The notes below the pieces were generated by a model. That model had not been told where the DNA came from and ran no database searches. It saw nothing but the letters and a program-made list of their open reading frames with translations. Positions 18,434 through 28,249 of a DNA stretch of 64,000 bases are shown piece after piece. The stretch's first letter is position 1, and each line of letters begins with the position of its first letter. A program made the position numbers and the translations under genes. Location of the stretch: NCBI RefSeq assembly GCF_030817175.1, contig NZ_JAUSYY010000001.1:3906001-3970000 (forward strand), in the 5' to 3' direction. Source of the stretch: Agromyces ramosus. GTDB taxonomy: Bacteria; Actinomycetota; Actinomycetes; Actinomycetales; Microbacteriaceae.

Positions 18434-20230
18434 TCAGCGACTTCCGAGACGGCGTCGCAGCAGCTCGATGCGGGCCTGCAGTTGCGTCACGGTCGCCTGT
18501 GCGACGGGCGGCCCTCCGCACACCCGCCGCAGCTCGGCGTGCACCTGCGAATGCGCTTCGCCCGTGTGCCGCGCCCAGAGCCCGACGAGGCTGTTCAGCA
18601 GCGATCGCTGCTCTTTGAGCGTTCGGTAGAGCGCGACGGGCTCGGGGTTCTCATCGGCGACCACGTGCTTGCGTCGCTCCCCCGCCCGGCGCGCTTGCCG
18701 GGCCTGGCGATGACGCAGCAGTTCGGAGACCTGGTCGGGTTCGAGGATGCCCGGGATGCCGATGAAGTCGAACTCCTCATCGCTGCCGGGCTCGGCGAGG
18801 GTGCCGAACTCGGTGCCGTCGTAGAGCACGCGATCGAAGGAGGCATCCGACCCGATCGCCTCCCACGTGCCCAGCTCGGCCTCCTCGGACGCTCGCTCTT
18901 CACGGTTCGCCGACTCGAGGAGACTGTCGTCGAGCCCGTCGTCATCGGCGTCGCCACTGCGGCGGTCGAGGGCGTGGTCGCGCTCGACCTCGAGCTGCGC
19001 CGCGAGCGCCATCAGCCCCGGCACGTTCGGCAGGAAGACCGACGCCGTCTCACCACGGCGTCGGGCACGCACGAAGCGGCCGATCGCCTGCGCGAAGTAC
19101 AGCGGCGTCGAGGCGCTCGTCGCGTAGACGCCCACGGCGAGCCGCGGCACGTCGACGCCCTCGGAGACCATGCGCACCGCGACCATCCAGCGGCGGGTGT
19201 TGCCCGAGAACTCCTCGATGCGCGAGCTCGCCTCCTTCTCGTCGGAGAGCACGACCGTGACCTTCTCGCCGCAGATTCCCTCGAGGATCTTCGCGTACGC
19301 GCGCGCGGTCGACTGGTCGGTCGCGATGACGAGCCCGCCCGCATCGGGGATGCCGTGCCGGACCTCGGTGAGCCTGCGATCGGCGGCCTGCAGCACCGAG
19401 GGGATCCACTCGCCGGTCGGTTCGAGCGCGGTGCGCCACGCCGACGAGGTGATGTCCTTGGTGTTGTCTTCGCCGAGCTTCGCCTCCATCTCGTCGCCGG
19501 CCTTCGTGCGCCACCGCATGTGGCCGGCGTAGACCATGAAGAGCACGGGGCGCACGACGCCGTCGGCGAGGGCGCGGCCGTAGCCGTAGTCGTAGTCGGT
19601 CTTCGAGAGCCGCACGCCCTCCGCGTCGGGCTCGTAGTGCACGAACGGGATCGGCGCGGTGTCGGAGCGGAACGGGGTGCCCGTGAGCGAGAGCCGCTTC
19701 GCCGCCGGCTCGAACGCCTCGCGGATCGCGTCGCCCCACGAGAGCGTGTCGCCGCCGTGGTGCACCTCGTCGAGGATCACGAGCGTGCGGCCCGAGAGCG
19801 TGAGCTCGCGGTGCAGCGCGGGCCGCATGGCGACCTGCGCGTAGGTCACGGCGACGCCGTGGAAGTGGCGTGCGCTGCGGCCGTGGGAGTTGCGGAACCC
19901 GGGATCGAGACGGATGCCGGCCCGCGCCGCGGCATCCGCCCACTGACGTTTCAGGTGGTCGGTGGGCGCGACCACCGTGATGCGGTCGATGACGCGGCGG
20001 GCCCGGAGCTCGGCCGCGAGCCGGAGCGCGAAGGTCGTCTTGCCGGCCCCGGGGGTCGCCGCGGCGAGGAAGTCCTGCGGCATCTGCTCGAGGTAGCGTT
20101 CGAGCGCTTCAGCCTGCCAGGCGCGCAGCTTGCTCGCGGTGCCCCACGCGGCTCGCTCGGGGAAGGAGGGGGGCAGGTGCTCGGCGGCCGAGGTACCCGG
20201 CTGGGGGCCGGAAGGGGTCGCGGTGCTCAC
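18434..20230 (-). CDS. DEAD/DEAH-box helicase (SF2, type III restriction res-subunit-like)
   Basis: The product has 598 residues from GTG 20230. Walker A is AAATPGAGKTTFALRLA at about residue 55, the DEAD-type motif II is LDEVHHGG, motif III is LTGTPFRSD, and the C-terminal helicase half holds MVSEGVDVPRL and QAIGRFVRARR. The protein resembles the stand-alone ATP-dependent helicases found as single genes in many actinobacteria rather than a restriction subunit, since no methylase or specificity gene lies nearby. The role is probably DNA or RNA remodelling. The long upstream open frame was ignored because it carries no family sequence. Confidence 0.85.
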   Translation of the reverse strand: MSTATPSGPQPGTSAAEHLPPSFPERAAWGTASKLRAWQAEALERYLEQMPQDFLAAATPGAGKTTFALRLAAELRARRVIDRITVVAPTDHLKRQWADAAARAGIRLDPGFRNSHGRSARHFHGVAVTYAQVAMRPALHRELTLSGRTLVILDEVHHGGDTLSWGDAIREAFEPAAKRLSLTGTPFRSDTAPIPFVHYEPDAEGVRLSKTDYDYGYGRALADGVVRPVLFMVYAGHMRWRTKAGDEMEAKLGEDNTKDITSSAWRTALEPTGEWIPSVLQAADRRLTEVRHGIPDAGGLVIATDQSTARAYAKILEGICGEKVTVVLSDEKEASSRIEEFSGNTRRWMVAVRMVSEGVDVPRLAVGVYATSASTPLYFAQAIGRFVRARRRGETASVFLPNVPGLMALAAQLEVERDHALDRRSGDADDDGLDDSLLESANREERASEEAELGTWEAIGSDASFDRVLYDGTEFGTLAEPGSDEEFDFIGIPGILEPDQVSELLRHRQARQARRAGERRKHVVADENPEPVALYRTLKEQRSLLNSLVGLWARHTGEAHSQVHAELRRVCGGPPVAQATVTQLQARIELLRRRLGSR

Positions 20231-20305
20231 TGGATCCGAGCGTAGCGGAGGGGCCCGCCATCCTCGAACCGGGTGACGAACCCGGTGACTTGACACAATG
20301 AAGGA

Positions 20306-21091
20306 ATGGTCACGCAGCAACATCCCTGGTCGCGCTATGTCGCCCTCGGCGACTCGTTCACCGAGGGCATCGGCGATCCCGAACCCACCGTGCCAGGCGG
20401 CCACCGCGGCTGGGCCGATCGCGTCGCCGAGGTGCTCGGCCGGGGCGCCGACGACTTCGCGTACGCGAACCTGGCGGTGCGGGGCAAGCTCATCCAGCAG
20501 ATCATCGACGAGCAGATCGAGCCCGCGCTGGCGTTGCGCCCCGACCTCATCACGATCTCGGCGGGCGGCAATGACGTCATCCGTCCCGGCACCGACCCCG
20601 ACGAGATCGCCGCGCGCTTCGAGTACGCGATCGAACGGCTCTCACGTGACCGCGCGACGATCGTGATCTTCACGGGCGTCGACGTCGGGTTCTCGCCCGT
20701 GTTCCGCGGCATCCGCGGCAAGGTGGCGATCTACAACGAGAACCTCCGCACGATCGCGGCGAAGTACGACTGCATCGTCGCCGACCAGTGGGCGCTCACC
20801 GCGATTCAGGACCAGCGCATGTGGGCGCCCGACCGCCTGCACCTGAACGCACTCGGCCACCACACCGTCGCGCGCATGGTGCTCGCCGCCCTCAACGTCG
20901 AGAACGACCTCGAGCCGCTGAAGCCCGAACCGCTGCCGACGAGCACGTGGCGCCAGGCGCGCGTCGAAGACATCTCGTGGGCTCGCGAGTATCTCGTGCC
21001 GTGGGTGCTGCGGCGCGTGCGGCACCAGTCGTCGGGCGACTTCGTGTCGGCGAAGCGGCCCGACGCCGGCCCCTACTCGCTGCCGGACTGA
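20306..21091 (+). CDS. SGNH/GDSL-type esterase
   Basis: The product has 261 residues. The four SGNH blocks are present: GDSFTEGIGDP (catalytic Ser), block II Gly near YANLAVRGK, GGND (Asn) and DRLHLNALGHH (Asp and His). No signal peptide is seen, so it is cytoplasmic. The substrate is not predictable beyond an ester or acyl group. The last 18 bp overlap the convergent carboxypeptidase gene. Confidence 0.9.
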   Translation: MVTQQHPWSRYVALGDSFTEGIGDPEPTVPGGHRGWADRVAEVLGRGADDFAYANLAVRGKLIQQIIDEQIEPALALRPDLITISAGGNDVIRPGTDPDEIAARFEYAIERLSRDRATIVIFTGVDVGFSPVFRGIRGKVAIYNENLRTIAAKYDCIVADQWALTAIQDQRMWAPDRLHLNALGHHTVARMVLAALNVENDLEPLKPEPLPTSTWRQARVEDISWAREYLVPWVLRRVRHQSSGDFVSAKRPDAGPYSLPD

Positions 21092-22350
21092 GCCACGGGC
21101 GCGTCGAGCGCACCGGGGTTCGCGAGGCGCCACCAGGTGCCCGGATCTTCGAGCGCCGCGTCGAGCACGAGCGGCACCGAGATCTCCTGCGACCCGGCGT
21201 GCACGATCGCGGTGCCGACCTGCTGGCCGCGCGAAGCGACCGTGACCGGGTCGGCACGCACCTCGACGTCGACCGGTGTGTCGCTCCAGACGATGACGGA
21301 TGCCCCGTCGGCGGTGCGTGCACGCGCCGTCTCGCCCCACGGGGTGGCGTACTCCGCGAGGGCCTGGTCGGCCTCGAGCGGCGTGACCTCGTGGAAGCCG
21401 GGCGCGATGGAGTCGAGGAGCGCGGCGATCGCGTCGTTGAGCACGTTGTGGGTGACGCCCCCGAGCAGCACGCCCACGACCGTGACGGACGACGAGCCGA
21501 CCGGCACGTCTGCGGAGAACAGCAGGTTCGCCGCGTCGTCGGTCGTTCCGGTCTTGATGCCGTCGACACCGTGACTGCCCAGGAGCTTGTTGCCGTTCTT
21601 CAACGTGCCGAGTTCGGGCACGTCGACCGCGGGGGTGGCGACGAGCTCGGCGACGACCGGGTCGGCGAGTGCGAGCTCGCCGAGCCGCACGAGGTCGGCG
21701 GCCGTGCTGACGTTCGCAAGCGACAGTCCGCTCGAGTCGGCGATCTGCGTGTTCGCGAGACCCTGCTCGGCGAGCCAGGCGCGCGCGCGCTCGAGGAACG
21801 CGTCGGTCGAGCCGAACGCCCAGTTCACGATCGAGATCGAGTAGTTGTTGCCTGAGGGTAGGAGCATCGCCGCGAGGCTCTCACGAAGCGACAGCGTCGC
21901 ACCGGCCTCGACGGGCGCGACGGAACCGTTCTGGGCGACCATGTCCCAGTAGATGTCGACGTCGGCCTCGGTGTAGGTGATCTCGGGTCCGCCCTCGCCT
22001 GCGGCGATCGGATGCGCCTCGAGCACGACGAGCGCCGTGATGACCTTGGTGATGCTCGCCGTGGCCATCGGCGTCGCCTCGTTGCCCGCGGCCAGGAGGC
22101 CGTCGAAGCCCACCGCGCCGACCGCGTAGCTGCCGAAGCCCGGCAGGCTGAGCGGCTGCGCCGCGGCCGCGACGGGAGCCGGGTCGGTGACGACGGGTGC
22201 GGCAGCGGGGATCGGCGCGCCGAGGGTGTTCGCGGTGTAGACGCCGCCGCTCGTCACGAGGGCGATGACGACGGCGAGGGAACCGAACACCGCGATGCGA
22301 CGGCGGCGGTAGACACGGCGGCGGGCGTCGCGATCGAGCGATTCAGTCAT
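21073..22350 (-). CDS. D-alanyl-D-alanine carboxypeptidase (PBP5-like, membrane-anchored)
   Basis: The product has 425 residues. An N-terminal membrane anchor (AVFGSLAVVIALVTSGGVY) is preceded by Arg-rich cytoplasmic residues. Penicillin-binding motifs follow in order: S-x-x-K as SITK near residue 99, SGN as LPSGNNYS, and KTG as IKTGTTDDA. It trims pentapeptide stems of peptidoglycan outside the membrane. The start overlaps the stop of the TrmH gene by 8 bp, so the two are co-translated. Confidence 0.9.
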   Translation of the reverse strand: MTESLDRDARRRVYRRRRIAVFGSLAVVIALVTSGGVYTANTLGAPIPAAAPVVTDPAPVAAAAQPLSLPGFGSYAVGAVGFDGLLAAGNEATPMATASITKVITALVVLEAHPIAAGEGGPEITYTEADVDIYWDMVAQNGSVAPVEAGATLSLRESLAAMLLPSGNNYSISIVNWAFGSTDAFLERARAWLAEQGLANTQIADSSGLSLANVSTAADLVRLGELALADPVVAELVATPAVDVPELGTLKNGNKLLGSHGVDGIKTGTTDDAANLLFSADVPVGSSSVTVVGVLLGGVTHNVLNDAIAALLDSIAPGFHEVTPLEADQALAEYATPWGETARARTADGASVIVWSDTPVDVEVRADPVTVASRGQQVGTAIVHAGSQEISVPLVLDAALEDPGTWWRLANPGALDAPVAQSGSE

Positions 22351-23164
22351 GGGGCGGCTCCTCGTCGACGGCGAGGGCGTAGAGCACGACCGCGGCGGCG
22401 GCCGCGACGTTCAGCGAATCGACGCCACCGGCCATGGGGATGGTCACGATGTGGTCGGCGGACTCGAGGGCGGTGCGCGACAATCCGTCTCCCTCGGCCC
22501 CGAACACGAGCGCGAGGCGCTCGGGCGGGTCGGCGGCGAGCGAACGAAGCGACACCGCACCGTCGGCCAGGGCCAAGGCGGCGATCGAGAACCCCGAGGC
22601 GTGGAGCATCCGTGCGGCCTCTGGCCACTCGGGGAGCCTGGTCCACGGCACCTGGAACACCGTGCCCATGCTCACGCGCACGCTGCGCCGGTAGAGCGGG
22701 TCGGCGCACCGCGGACTCACGAGCACGGCGTCGGCGCCGAGCGCGGCGACCGAACGGAAGATGGCTCCCACGTTGGTGTGGTCGACGATGTCCTCGAGCA
22801 CGACGACGCGACGTGCCGTCGCGAGCAGTTGCTCGGGGTCGGGCTGGACGGGCCGTTCGAAGGCGGCGAGGGCGCCACGGTGCACCCGGTATCCGGTGAT
22901 CGCCTCGAGCTGGTCGGGGTCGGCGAGGTGCACGGGCACGTCGAACCGCGCGAGCGACGGCTCGAGCCCCGCGAGCCATTTCTCTTCCATCAGCACCGAG
23001 CGCGGACGGTGTCCGGCGTCGATCGCGCGGCGGATCACCTTGGCCGATTCCGCGATGTAGAGACCCTGCTCGGGCTCGTGGGTACTGCGCAGGGTCACGT
23101 CGGTGAGCCGGGCGTAATCGGCCACGGCGTCGGATGCCGCGTCGCGGACTCGTTCGATGTGCAT
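22343..23164 (-). CDS. TrmH/SpoU family RNA 2'-O-methyltransferase
   Basis: The product has 273 residues from ATG 23164 (MHIERVRDAASDAVADYARL). An N-terminal substrate-binding domain precedes the SPOUT knot, which contains VVLEDIVDHTNVGAIFRSVAA, VFGAEGDGLS and IPMAGGVDSLNVAAAAAVVLY, the three trefoil-knot SAM motifs. It methylates a ribose in rRNA or tRNA; the exact target is unknown. It is divergent from the sirtuin gene. Confidence 0.9.
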   Translation of the reverse strand: MHIERVRDAASDAVADYARLTDVTLRSTHEPEQGLYIAESAKVIRRAIDAGHRPRSVLMEEKWLAGLEPSLARFDVPVHLADPDQLEAITGYRVHRGALAAFERPVQPDPEQLLATARRVVVLEDIVDHTNVGAIFRSVAALGADAVLVSPRCADPLYRRSVRVSMGTVFQVPWTRLPEWPEAARMLHASGFSIAALALADGAVSLRSLAADPPERLALVFGAEGDGLSRTALESADHIVTIPMAGGVDSLNVAAAAAVVLYALAVDEEPPHD

Positions 23165-23252
23165 GGGTCTCCTCCCTCTAGCCTGCCAGTGCACGAAACA
23201 TTCCGGAAAACCGACACGTCTAGACTCGGACCACCGTCGAAGGGAGATGGGC

Positions 23253-24098
23253 GTGGCACCTGGAATCGGAGCACCGGCCGAGGCCGACGTACTGCTCGAT
23301 GAGGCGATCGGCTTCATGCGCGGTGCCGAGGTCGCGGTGCTCACGGGCGCCGGCGTCTCGACCGACTCGGGCATCCCCGACTACCGCGGCGAGGGCGCCC
23401 CGGTGCGCACCCCGATGACGGTGCAGGCCTTCCTCGCCTCCGAGCGTTCGCGCAAACGGTATTGGGCGGGCAGCCACCTCGGGTGGCGCACCTTCGGCAG
23501 TGCGCAGCCGAACGCCGGGCACTTCGCGCTGGCCAGAATGGAGGCTGCGGGCAACGTCAACGGCGTCATCACGCAGAACGTCGACGGCCTGCACCGTCGG
23601 GCCGGCAGCCGGCATGTCGTCGAGCTCCACGGCGGAATGGACCGCGTGCTGTGCGTCAGCTGCGGCCAGCACTACGCGCGCCAGGCGATCGCCGAGCGAC
23701 TCGCCGAGCTGAACCCCGCGATCGATCTCGACACCGCCATCCGCCCCGCGCCCGACGGCGATGTCGAGGTCGACGACGTCGACGCGATGACGATCCCGGC
23801 CTGCACGGTGTGCGGCGGCATCCTGAAGCCCGACGTGGTCTTCTTCGGCGAATTCGTGCCGACCGACACCTTCCAGGCCGCCGCCTCGCTCGTGCGCGGC
23901 GCCGACGTGCTCCTCGTCGCGGGCTCCTCGCTCGTCGTCAACTCGGGCATGCGGCTCATCGAGCTGGCCCGCCGCAACAAGCTGCCGATCGTCGTCGTGA
24001 ACCGCGGCATCACGAAGGGCGACAGTCGCGCCGCGGTGAAGATCGACGCGGGTGCGAGCGAGACGCTCGTGGCGATGGCCGCAGCGCTCGGCGCGTGA
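23253..24098 (+). CDS. NAD-dependent protein deacylase, sirtuin (Sir2) family
   Basis: The product has 281 residues. GTG at 23253 is preferred because AGGGAG ends six bases before it; an in-frame ATG at 23247 directly abuts that site. NAD-binding and catalytic motifs are present: LTGAGVSTDSGIPDYRG, TQNVDGLH with VELHGGMDRV (catalytic His), a zinc knuckle formed by CVSC and CTVC, FFGEFVP and AGSSLVVNS. Sirtuins remove acyl groups from lysines, coupling this to NAD+ cleavage. Confidence 0.92.
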   Translation: MAPGIGAPAEADVLLDEAIGFMRGAEVAVLTGAGVSTDSGIPDYRGEGAPVRTPMTVQAFLASERSRKRYWAGSHLGWRTFGSAQPNAGHFALARMEAAGNVNGVITQNVDGLHRRAGSRHVVELHGGMDRVLCVSCGQHYARQAIAERLAELNPAIDLDTAIRPAPDGDVEVDDVDAMTIPACTVCGGILKPDVVFFGEFVPTDTFQAAASLVRGADVLLVAGSSLVVNSGMRLIELARRNKLPIVVVNRGITKGDSRAAVKIDAGASETLVAMAAALGA

Positions 24099-24162
24099 CC
24101 GTCGGAATCCTGGTCGACGCCGCGGAGTGAACTCGCGGCCGGTGCTCGTTCGGTGCGCCGAC

Positions 24163-25266
24163 TCAGGCGCCCGCCGTGCGCCGGCGTCGCCGCCGCGAAC
24201 CCGGGCCCGCGATGCTCAGCATGAGCTCGAGCAGCCGCTCGGCGGAGGTCGCCCAGTTGAACCGGGCGGCGATCTCGACGGATGCCGCTGAGCGCCGTTC
24301 CCATTCGCCCGGGCGTTCGAGCGCCCAGAGCGCGGCCACGAGCGCCTCGGGATTGGCCGGGTCGAAGTACATCGCCGCGTCTCCGCCGATCTCGCGGAAG
24401 ATGGGGATGTCGCTCACGACGACCGGCGTGCCGAGCCGCATGGCCTCGACGAGTGGGATGCCGAATCCCTCTGCGCGTGAGGCGGTGACGAGGGCGGTAG
24501 CGCCGGCGAGGAGCTCGGCGTACGCGGCATCCGTCACCCCATCGTGGAAGACGAGCCGTGCCTGCGGGGCGAGCCGCGTGAGTCGCGCTCGCTCGTCGCG
24601 ACTGATGCGGCTCATCAGGTGGAGTTCGTGGTCGGGCAGAGCTGCGACCGCGCGCACGAGCGTGTCGACGTTCTTGTAGGGCATGTAGGAGCCCATGTAG
24701 ACGAGTCGGTGCCCGTCGGGGCGCACCCGTGGCAGCGCCGGCACGGCGAGGTCGTCGGCCGCGTTCGGCACGACGACGACCGGGCGATCGGTGAGGTGGT
24801 GCTCGTGGATGAGCCCGGCCGTGGTCTCGGAGACGGTGACCACGGCATCGGCGCGGTTCAGGAGCATCCGCTGCGGCCACCACGCGAGGTGATAGAGCCG
24901 CCAGAGCAGCCGCACGGGCCAGGGCAGGTCGCGCGGCGGCGTGCGGTTCTCGTAGTAGATGAGGTCGTGCACGGTGAGGAGGAGCTTGTAGTCGCGCCCC
25001 CACGAGCCCATGGTCTGCATGGGCGTGAACACGACGTCGGGCCGCAGCCTCTTGACCTGCGACGCGACGAACGGTTCACGGATGCTCGTGACCGGGCTGA
25101 TGAGCTGCCACGGCAGCGACGGCAGCATCTCGAGCTGGCGGTGGTCGCTGACGAGCATCGTGAGCGGATGCCGCTTGCCGAGCTCGGTCACGATGCCCGC
25201 CGTGAATCGGCTGATTCCGTCGTGCTGCCCGATGCGGGTGTAGCGGCAGTCGACGACGATCCTCAC
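24163..25266 (-). CDS. glycosyltransferase family 4-type
   Basis: The product has 367 residues from GTG 25266, whose GTGA overlaps the stop of the upstream hydrolase. The N-terminal Rossmann half starts MRIVVDCRYTRIGQHDGISR-like and carries LLLTVHDLIYYENR; the C-terminal half has the GT-B donor site with ASRAEGFGIPLVEAMRLG and the E-x7-E pattern. It transfers a sugar from a nucleotide donor; the acceptor is unknown. The C-terminus is an Arg-rich tail. The partner hydrolase offers no pathway clue. Confidence 0.88.
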   Translation of the reverse strand: MRIVVDCRYTRIGQHDGISRFTAGIVTELGKRHPLTMLVSDHRQLEMLPSLPWQLISPVTSIREPFVASQVKRLRPDVVFTPMQTMGSWGRDYKLLLTVHDLIYYENRTPPRDLPWPVRLLWRLYHLAWWPQRMLLNRADAVVTVSETTAGLIHEHHLTDRPVVVVPNAADDLAVPALPRVRPDGHRLVYMGSYMPYKNVDTLVRAVAALPDHELHLMSRISRDERARLTRLAPQARLVFHDGVTDAAYAELLAGATALVTASRAEGFGIPLVEAMRLGTPVVVSDIPIFREIGGDAAMYFDPANPEALVAALWALERPGEWERRSAASVEIAARFNWATSAERLLELMLSIAGPGSRRRRRRTAGA

Positions 25267-26165
25267 GCGTGCGCTCCGGAGCGCAGGAACCGGAGGATTC
25301 GCGCCGCCGCGTCGCCGGGCGTCTCGTAGTGGATGAGGTGCCCGACCTCGGGGATCACCTCGAGCGACGCATCGGGGAACAGCCGCACGAGACGGTGCTG
25401 CGCGGCCAGCGGCGTGACGTCGTCGCGCTCGGCGGCGACGAGCAGCGTGGGAACCGTGATGTCGGCCGCATACTGGCTCACGTCGTGGCTGACCGACGCG
25501 CGGAACGCCTCGAGCACTGCGTCGCGGTCGCCGAACGCCGAGAAGTAGCGGTCGTGCTGGTCGTGGATGAATCGGCGAAGCGACTTCGACCGGGTCTTGG
25601 CCATGGTGACGCTCATGACCCGCACGATCGCGCCGTTGCGGAGCAGTGCGAAGCCGGCCCGCTCGGGCAGCGCCGCCGCGGTGCGGTAGTAGAGCACCGC
25701 AAGCCGCGTCATGACCCCTCGCGGGCCCTCGAGCGCAGGTGCGCCGATCGGGTTCACGAGCACGAGCCGCTCGGGAGCGAGCCCGCGGGCGACGGCCGCA
25801 GCCGACACGATCGACCCGAACGAATGGCCGAGCAGGGTGTAGGAGCCGCTGACCCCGACGGTCTCGATGAACGCGGCGAGCCAGTCGGCGTAGGCCTCGA
25901 TGTCGTGCGGCCGATCGGCGAATGTCGCCGACTCGCCGAAGCCGGGCAGGTCGGGCGAGATGATGCGGAACCCGGGCAGTTGCGCGACCACGGGCTCGAG
26001 ACCGTGGTGGTCGCCGCGGAACCCGTGCACGAGCACGAGCACGGGAGCATCGCCCTCGCCGTACTCCCACCATGCGGTCTCGGTGTCGGCGACATCGGCG
26101 CGATGCGCCCGCACGGGGATGCGAGCGAGCTGCTCGGCGTACGGGGAGGCGATCATCCTCGCCAT
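25263..26165 (-). CDS. alpha/beta hydrolase
   Basis: The product has 300 residues. The oxyanion strand is LVLVHGFRGDHHG, the nucleophile elbow GHSFGS, the acid lies in AAERDDVTPL and the base in VGHLIHYE, all in the right order for an alpha/beta hydrolase with a helical cap. The substrate cannot be inferred. ATG at 26165 is chosen; ATG at 26156, three codons in, is equally possible. It is translationally coupled to the glycosyltransferase downstream. Confidence 0.88.
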   Translation of the reverse strand: MARMIASPYAEQLARIPVRAHRADVADTETAWWEYGEGDAPVLVLVHGFRGDHHGLEPVVAQLPGFRIISPDLPGFGESATFADRPHDIEAYADWLAAFIETVGVSGSYTLLGHSFGSIVSAAAVARGLAPERLVLVNPIGAPALEGPRGVMTRLAVLYYRTAAALPERAGFALLRNGAIVRVMSVTMAKTRSKSLRRFIHDQHDRYFSAFGDRDAVLEAFRASVSHDVSQYAADITVPTLLVAAERDDVTPLAAQHRLVRLFPDASLEVIPEVGHLIHYETPGDAAARILRFLRSGAHA

Positions 26166-26278
26166 TCTACGGCGCACGCCTGCGGCGATCCTGCGAGCTG
26201 TGGAGAGCGGATGAGCGGATGCCGCGGCGGTGGGCGCGTCCGAGCGCCGTTGACGGTGGCCGCCCATAACCTCGGGCC

Positions 26279-26980
26279 ATGGATGTCACGACTGCAGCCC
26301 GCTGGGCCGATACCCTCGCCGTGTTCGACCTCGAGACCACCGGCATCGACGTCGATACGTGCCGCATCGTCACCGCCCACGTCGGCGTCATCGGCGTCGG
26401 CGGCGAGGTGCTCGAGCGCCGCGAGTGGCTCGTCGATCCGGGCGTCGAGATCCCCACGGCGGCCTCGCTCATCCACGGGGTCACCACCGAACGCGCTCGT
26501 CTCGAGGGCCAGTCGGCCGTGTCGGCGGTCGCCGAGATCATCGCTGCGCTGACGGATGCCGCGACTCGCGGCCTGCCGATCGTCGCGTACAACGCGGCCT
26601 ACGACCTCACCATCCTCGAGCGCGAGGCCACCCGCTACGGCCACACTCCGCTGCCAGGCCCGGGCCCCGTCGTCGACCCCCTCGTGATCGACAAGGCGGT
26701 CGACCGCTACCGGCGCGGCAAGCGCACGCTCTCCGCCACCGCGGCGCACTACGGCGTCGTCCTCGACGACGCACACGACGCCGGCGCCGACGCCGTGGCC
26801 GCAGGCCGCGTCGCGCAGGCGATCGCCCGCGCCTACCCCGAGCTCGCCGCGACCGCGGTCGCCGAGCTGCACGCACGCCAAGTCGACTGGTGCCGCGAGC
26901 AGGCCGAAAGCTACCAGTCGTGGCGCCGCGCCAACGGCGAGCCCGAGTTCACGACGTCGGGCGCCTGGCCGGTGCGCTGA
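26279..26980 (+). CDS. DnaQ-like DEDDh 3'-5' exonuclease
   Basis: The product has 233 residues. Exo I is FDLETTGID, Exo II lies at IVAYNAAYDLTILE, and Exo III is HDAGADAVAAGRVA with the His-x4-Asp spacing of DEDDh nucleases. It resembles the epsilon proofreading subunit but is a stand-alone actinobacterial exonuclease of unknown pathway. Its transcript ends at the hairpin 13 bp past the stop. Confidence 0.88.
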   Translation: MDVTTAARWADTLAVFDLETTGIDVDTCRIVTAHVGVIGVGGEVLERREWLVDPGVEIPTAASLIHGVTTERARLEGQSAVSAVAEIIAALTDAATRGLPIVAYNAAYDLTILEREATRYGHTPLPGPGPVVDPLVIDKAVDRYRRGKRTLSATAAHYGVVLDDAHDAGADAVAAGRVAQAIARAYPELAATAVAELHARQVDWCREQAESYQSWRRANGEPEFTTSGAWPVR

Positions 26981-26992
26981 GTGCACAGACGA

Positions 26993-27026
26993 CGAAGGGC
27001 GGGCGACTCACGTCGCCCGCCCTTCG
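26993..27026. terminator. bidirectional hairpin terminator
   Basis: A perfect 15-bp stem (CGAAGGGCGGGCGAC and its complement) with a 4-nt loop sits between the convergent exonuclease and rpmE2 genes. There is no T-run on either side, as is common for actinobacterial I-shaped terminators. Confidence 0.8.
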
Positions 27027-27037
27027 TGTCGACTGGA

Positions 27038-27286
27038 CTACTTGCCGAAGTTCTTGAAGCGCTGGTTGAACTTCTCGACGCGACCGGCCGAGTCCATGAT
27101 GCGCTGCTTGCCCGTGTAGAACGGGTGCGACTCCGACGAGATCTCGACGTCGATGACCGGGTAGGTCTCACCGTCGAGCTCGATCGTCTTCTCGCTCTTC
27201 ACCGTCGAACGAGTGAGGAACGTGGCGCCCGAGGCGAGGTCGCGGAAGACGACGGCGGCGTATTCGGGGTGGATGTCGGTCTTCAT
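27038..27286 (-). CDS. rpmE2: 50S ribosomal protein L31 type B
   Basis: The product has 82 residues. MKTDIHPEY and [19 protein letters not shown] are the type B L31 signature. No cysteines are present, so this is the zinc-independent form that in many bacteria replaces the Cys-containing L31 when zinc is scarce. No clear Zur site was found upstream. A possible -10 (TAGAAT, 27371-27376) would give a leader of about 80 nt. Confidence 0.95.
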   Translation of the reverse strand: MKTDIHPEYAAVVFRDLASGATFLTRSTVKSEKTIELDGETYPVIDVEISSESHPFYTGKQRIMDSAGRVEKFNQRFKNFGK

Positions 27287-27398
27287 GGAGACTTCCTTGA
27301 TTCTGCGGATGATGGATTCGAAAGCCTGCGCGCACGCAGGAAAGCAAAGTGGCCCATGGGCCAGCTACCGATTCTAGCAGAATCGGGCGCGGGCGAGT

Positions 27399-28184
27399 TC
27401 ACGCGGCGCGTGCCGCGTACCGCCCGTCGGTCTCGTCGAGTTCGATGGTCATGTCGAACGCCTCGGTCAGCTTCTCGGCGGTGAGCGCCTCGGTGAGCGG
27501 GCCCGCAGCCACGATGCCGCCGTTCTTGAGCAGCAGCGCGTGCGTGAAGCCCACCGGGATCTCTTCGACGTGGTGCGTGACCATGACGATCGCGGGCGAG
27601 GCGGACGAGGCCGCGTAGCCGCCGAGGAGGCCGACGAGCTCTTCGCGGGCACCGAGGTCGAGGCTCGCGGCGGGCTCGTCGAGGAGGAGCAGCTCGGGGT
27701 CGGTCATGACCGACCGGGCGATCTGCACGCGCTTCTGCTCACCGTCGGAGAGGCTGCCGAACCGGCGGTCGGCGAAGCCCTCGAGGCCCCACTCGGAGAG
27801 CACCCGCTGGGCGCGGCGGAGGTCGATCTTCTCGTACTCCTCGTTCCAGCGGCCGGTGACCGAGTACGCCGCCGTGAGCACGACGTCGATCACGGTCTCG
27901 TTGCGCGGGATCTTGCGGGCCATCGCGGTGGACGCGAACCCGATCATGGGCCGGAGCTCGAAGACGTCGACCTTGCCGAGCGACTCCTGCAGCACCTCGG
28001 CGGTGCCCTTCGAAGGATGCATCGCCGCGGCGGCGATCTGCAGCAGCGTCGTCTTGCCGGCACCGTTCGGCCCGAGGATGACCCAACGCTCATCGGAGTC
28101 GACGCTCCAGGTCACGGAGTCGAGGATCGTGTTGCCATCGCGGACCACCGACACATCGTGGAACTGCAGAACCGTACTCGCCAT
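27399..28184 (-). CDS. ABC transporter ATP-binding protein, stand-alone
   Basis: The product has 261 residues. Walker A is [13 protein letters not shown], the signature is [17 protein letters not shown], and Walker B is [12 protein letters not shown], followed by the switch His in [10 protein letters not shown]. The pattern matches the YlmA/YhaQ-like iron- or molybdate-type ATPases often found without a permease, and no membrane subunit lies nearby. A GTG two codons upstream (28190) could also serve as start. Neither has a clear ribosome-binding site. Confidence 0.87.
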   Translation of the reverse strand: MASTVLQFHDVSVVRDGNTILDSVTWSVDSDERWVILGPNGAGKTTLLQIAAAAMHPSKGTAEVLQESLGKVDVFELRPMIGFASTAMARKIPRNETVIDVVLTAAYSVTGRWNEEYEKIDLRRAQRVLSEWGLEGFADRRFGSLSDGEQKRVQIARSVMTDPELLLLDEPAASLDLGAREELVGLLGGYAASSASPAIVMVTHHVEEIPVGFTHALLLKNGGIVAAGPLTEALTAEKLTEAFDMTIELDETDGRYAARAA

Positions 28185-28249
28185 GGTCACAATGCTATCG
28201 GCAGCCGAGAGGGCCTCCCGCCGCTCGCCGCGAGCCGGCGAGGGATGCC

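Noticed and set aside
18434..20230. Helicase as part of a restriction or phage-defence system
   Set aside because: No methyltransferase, nuclease or other defence gene is adjacent; neighbours are an MFS pump and a GDSL esterase.
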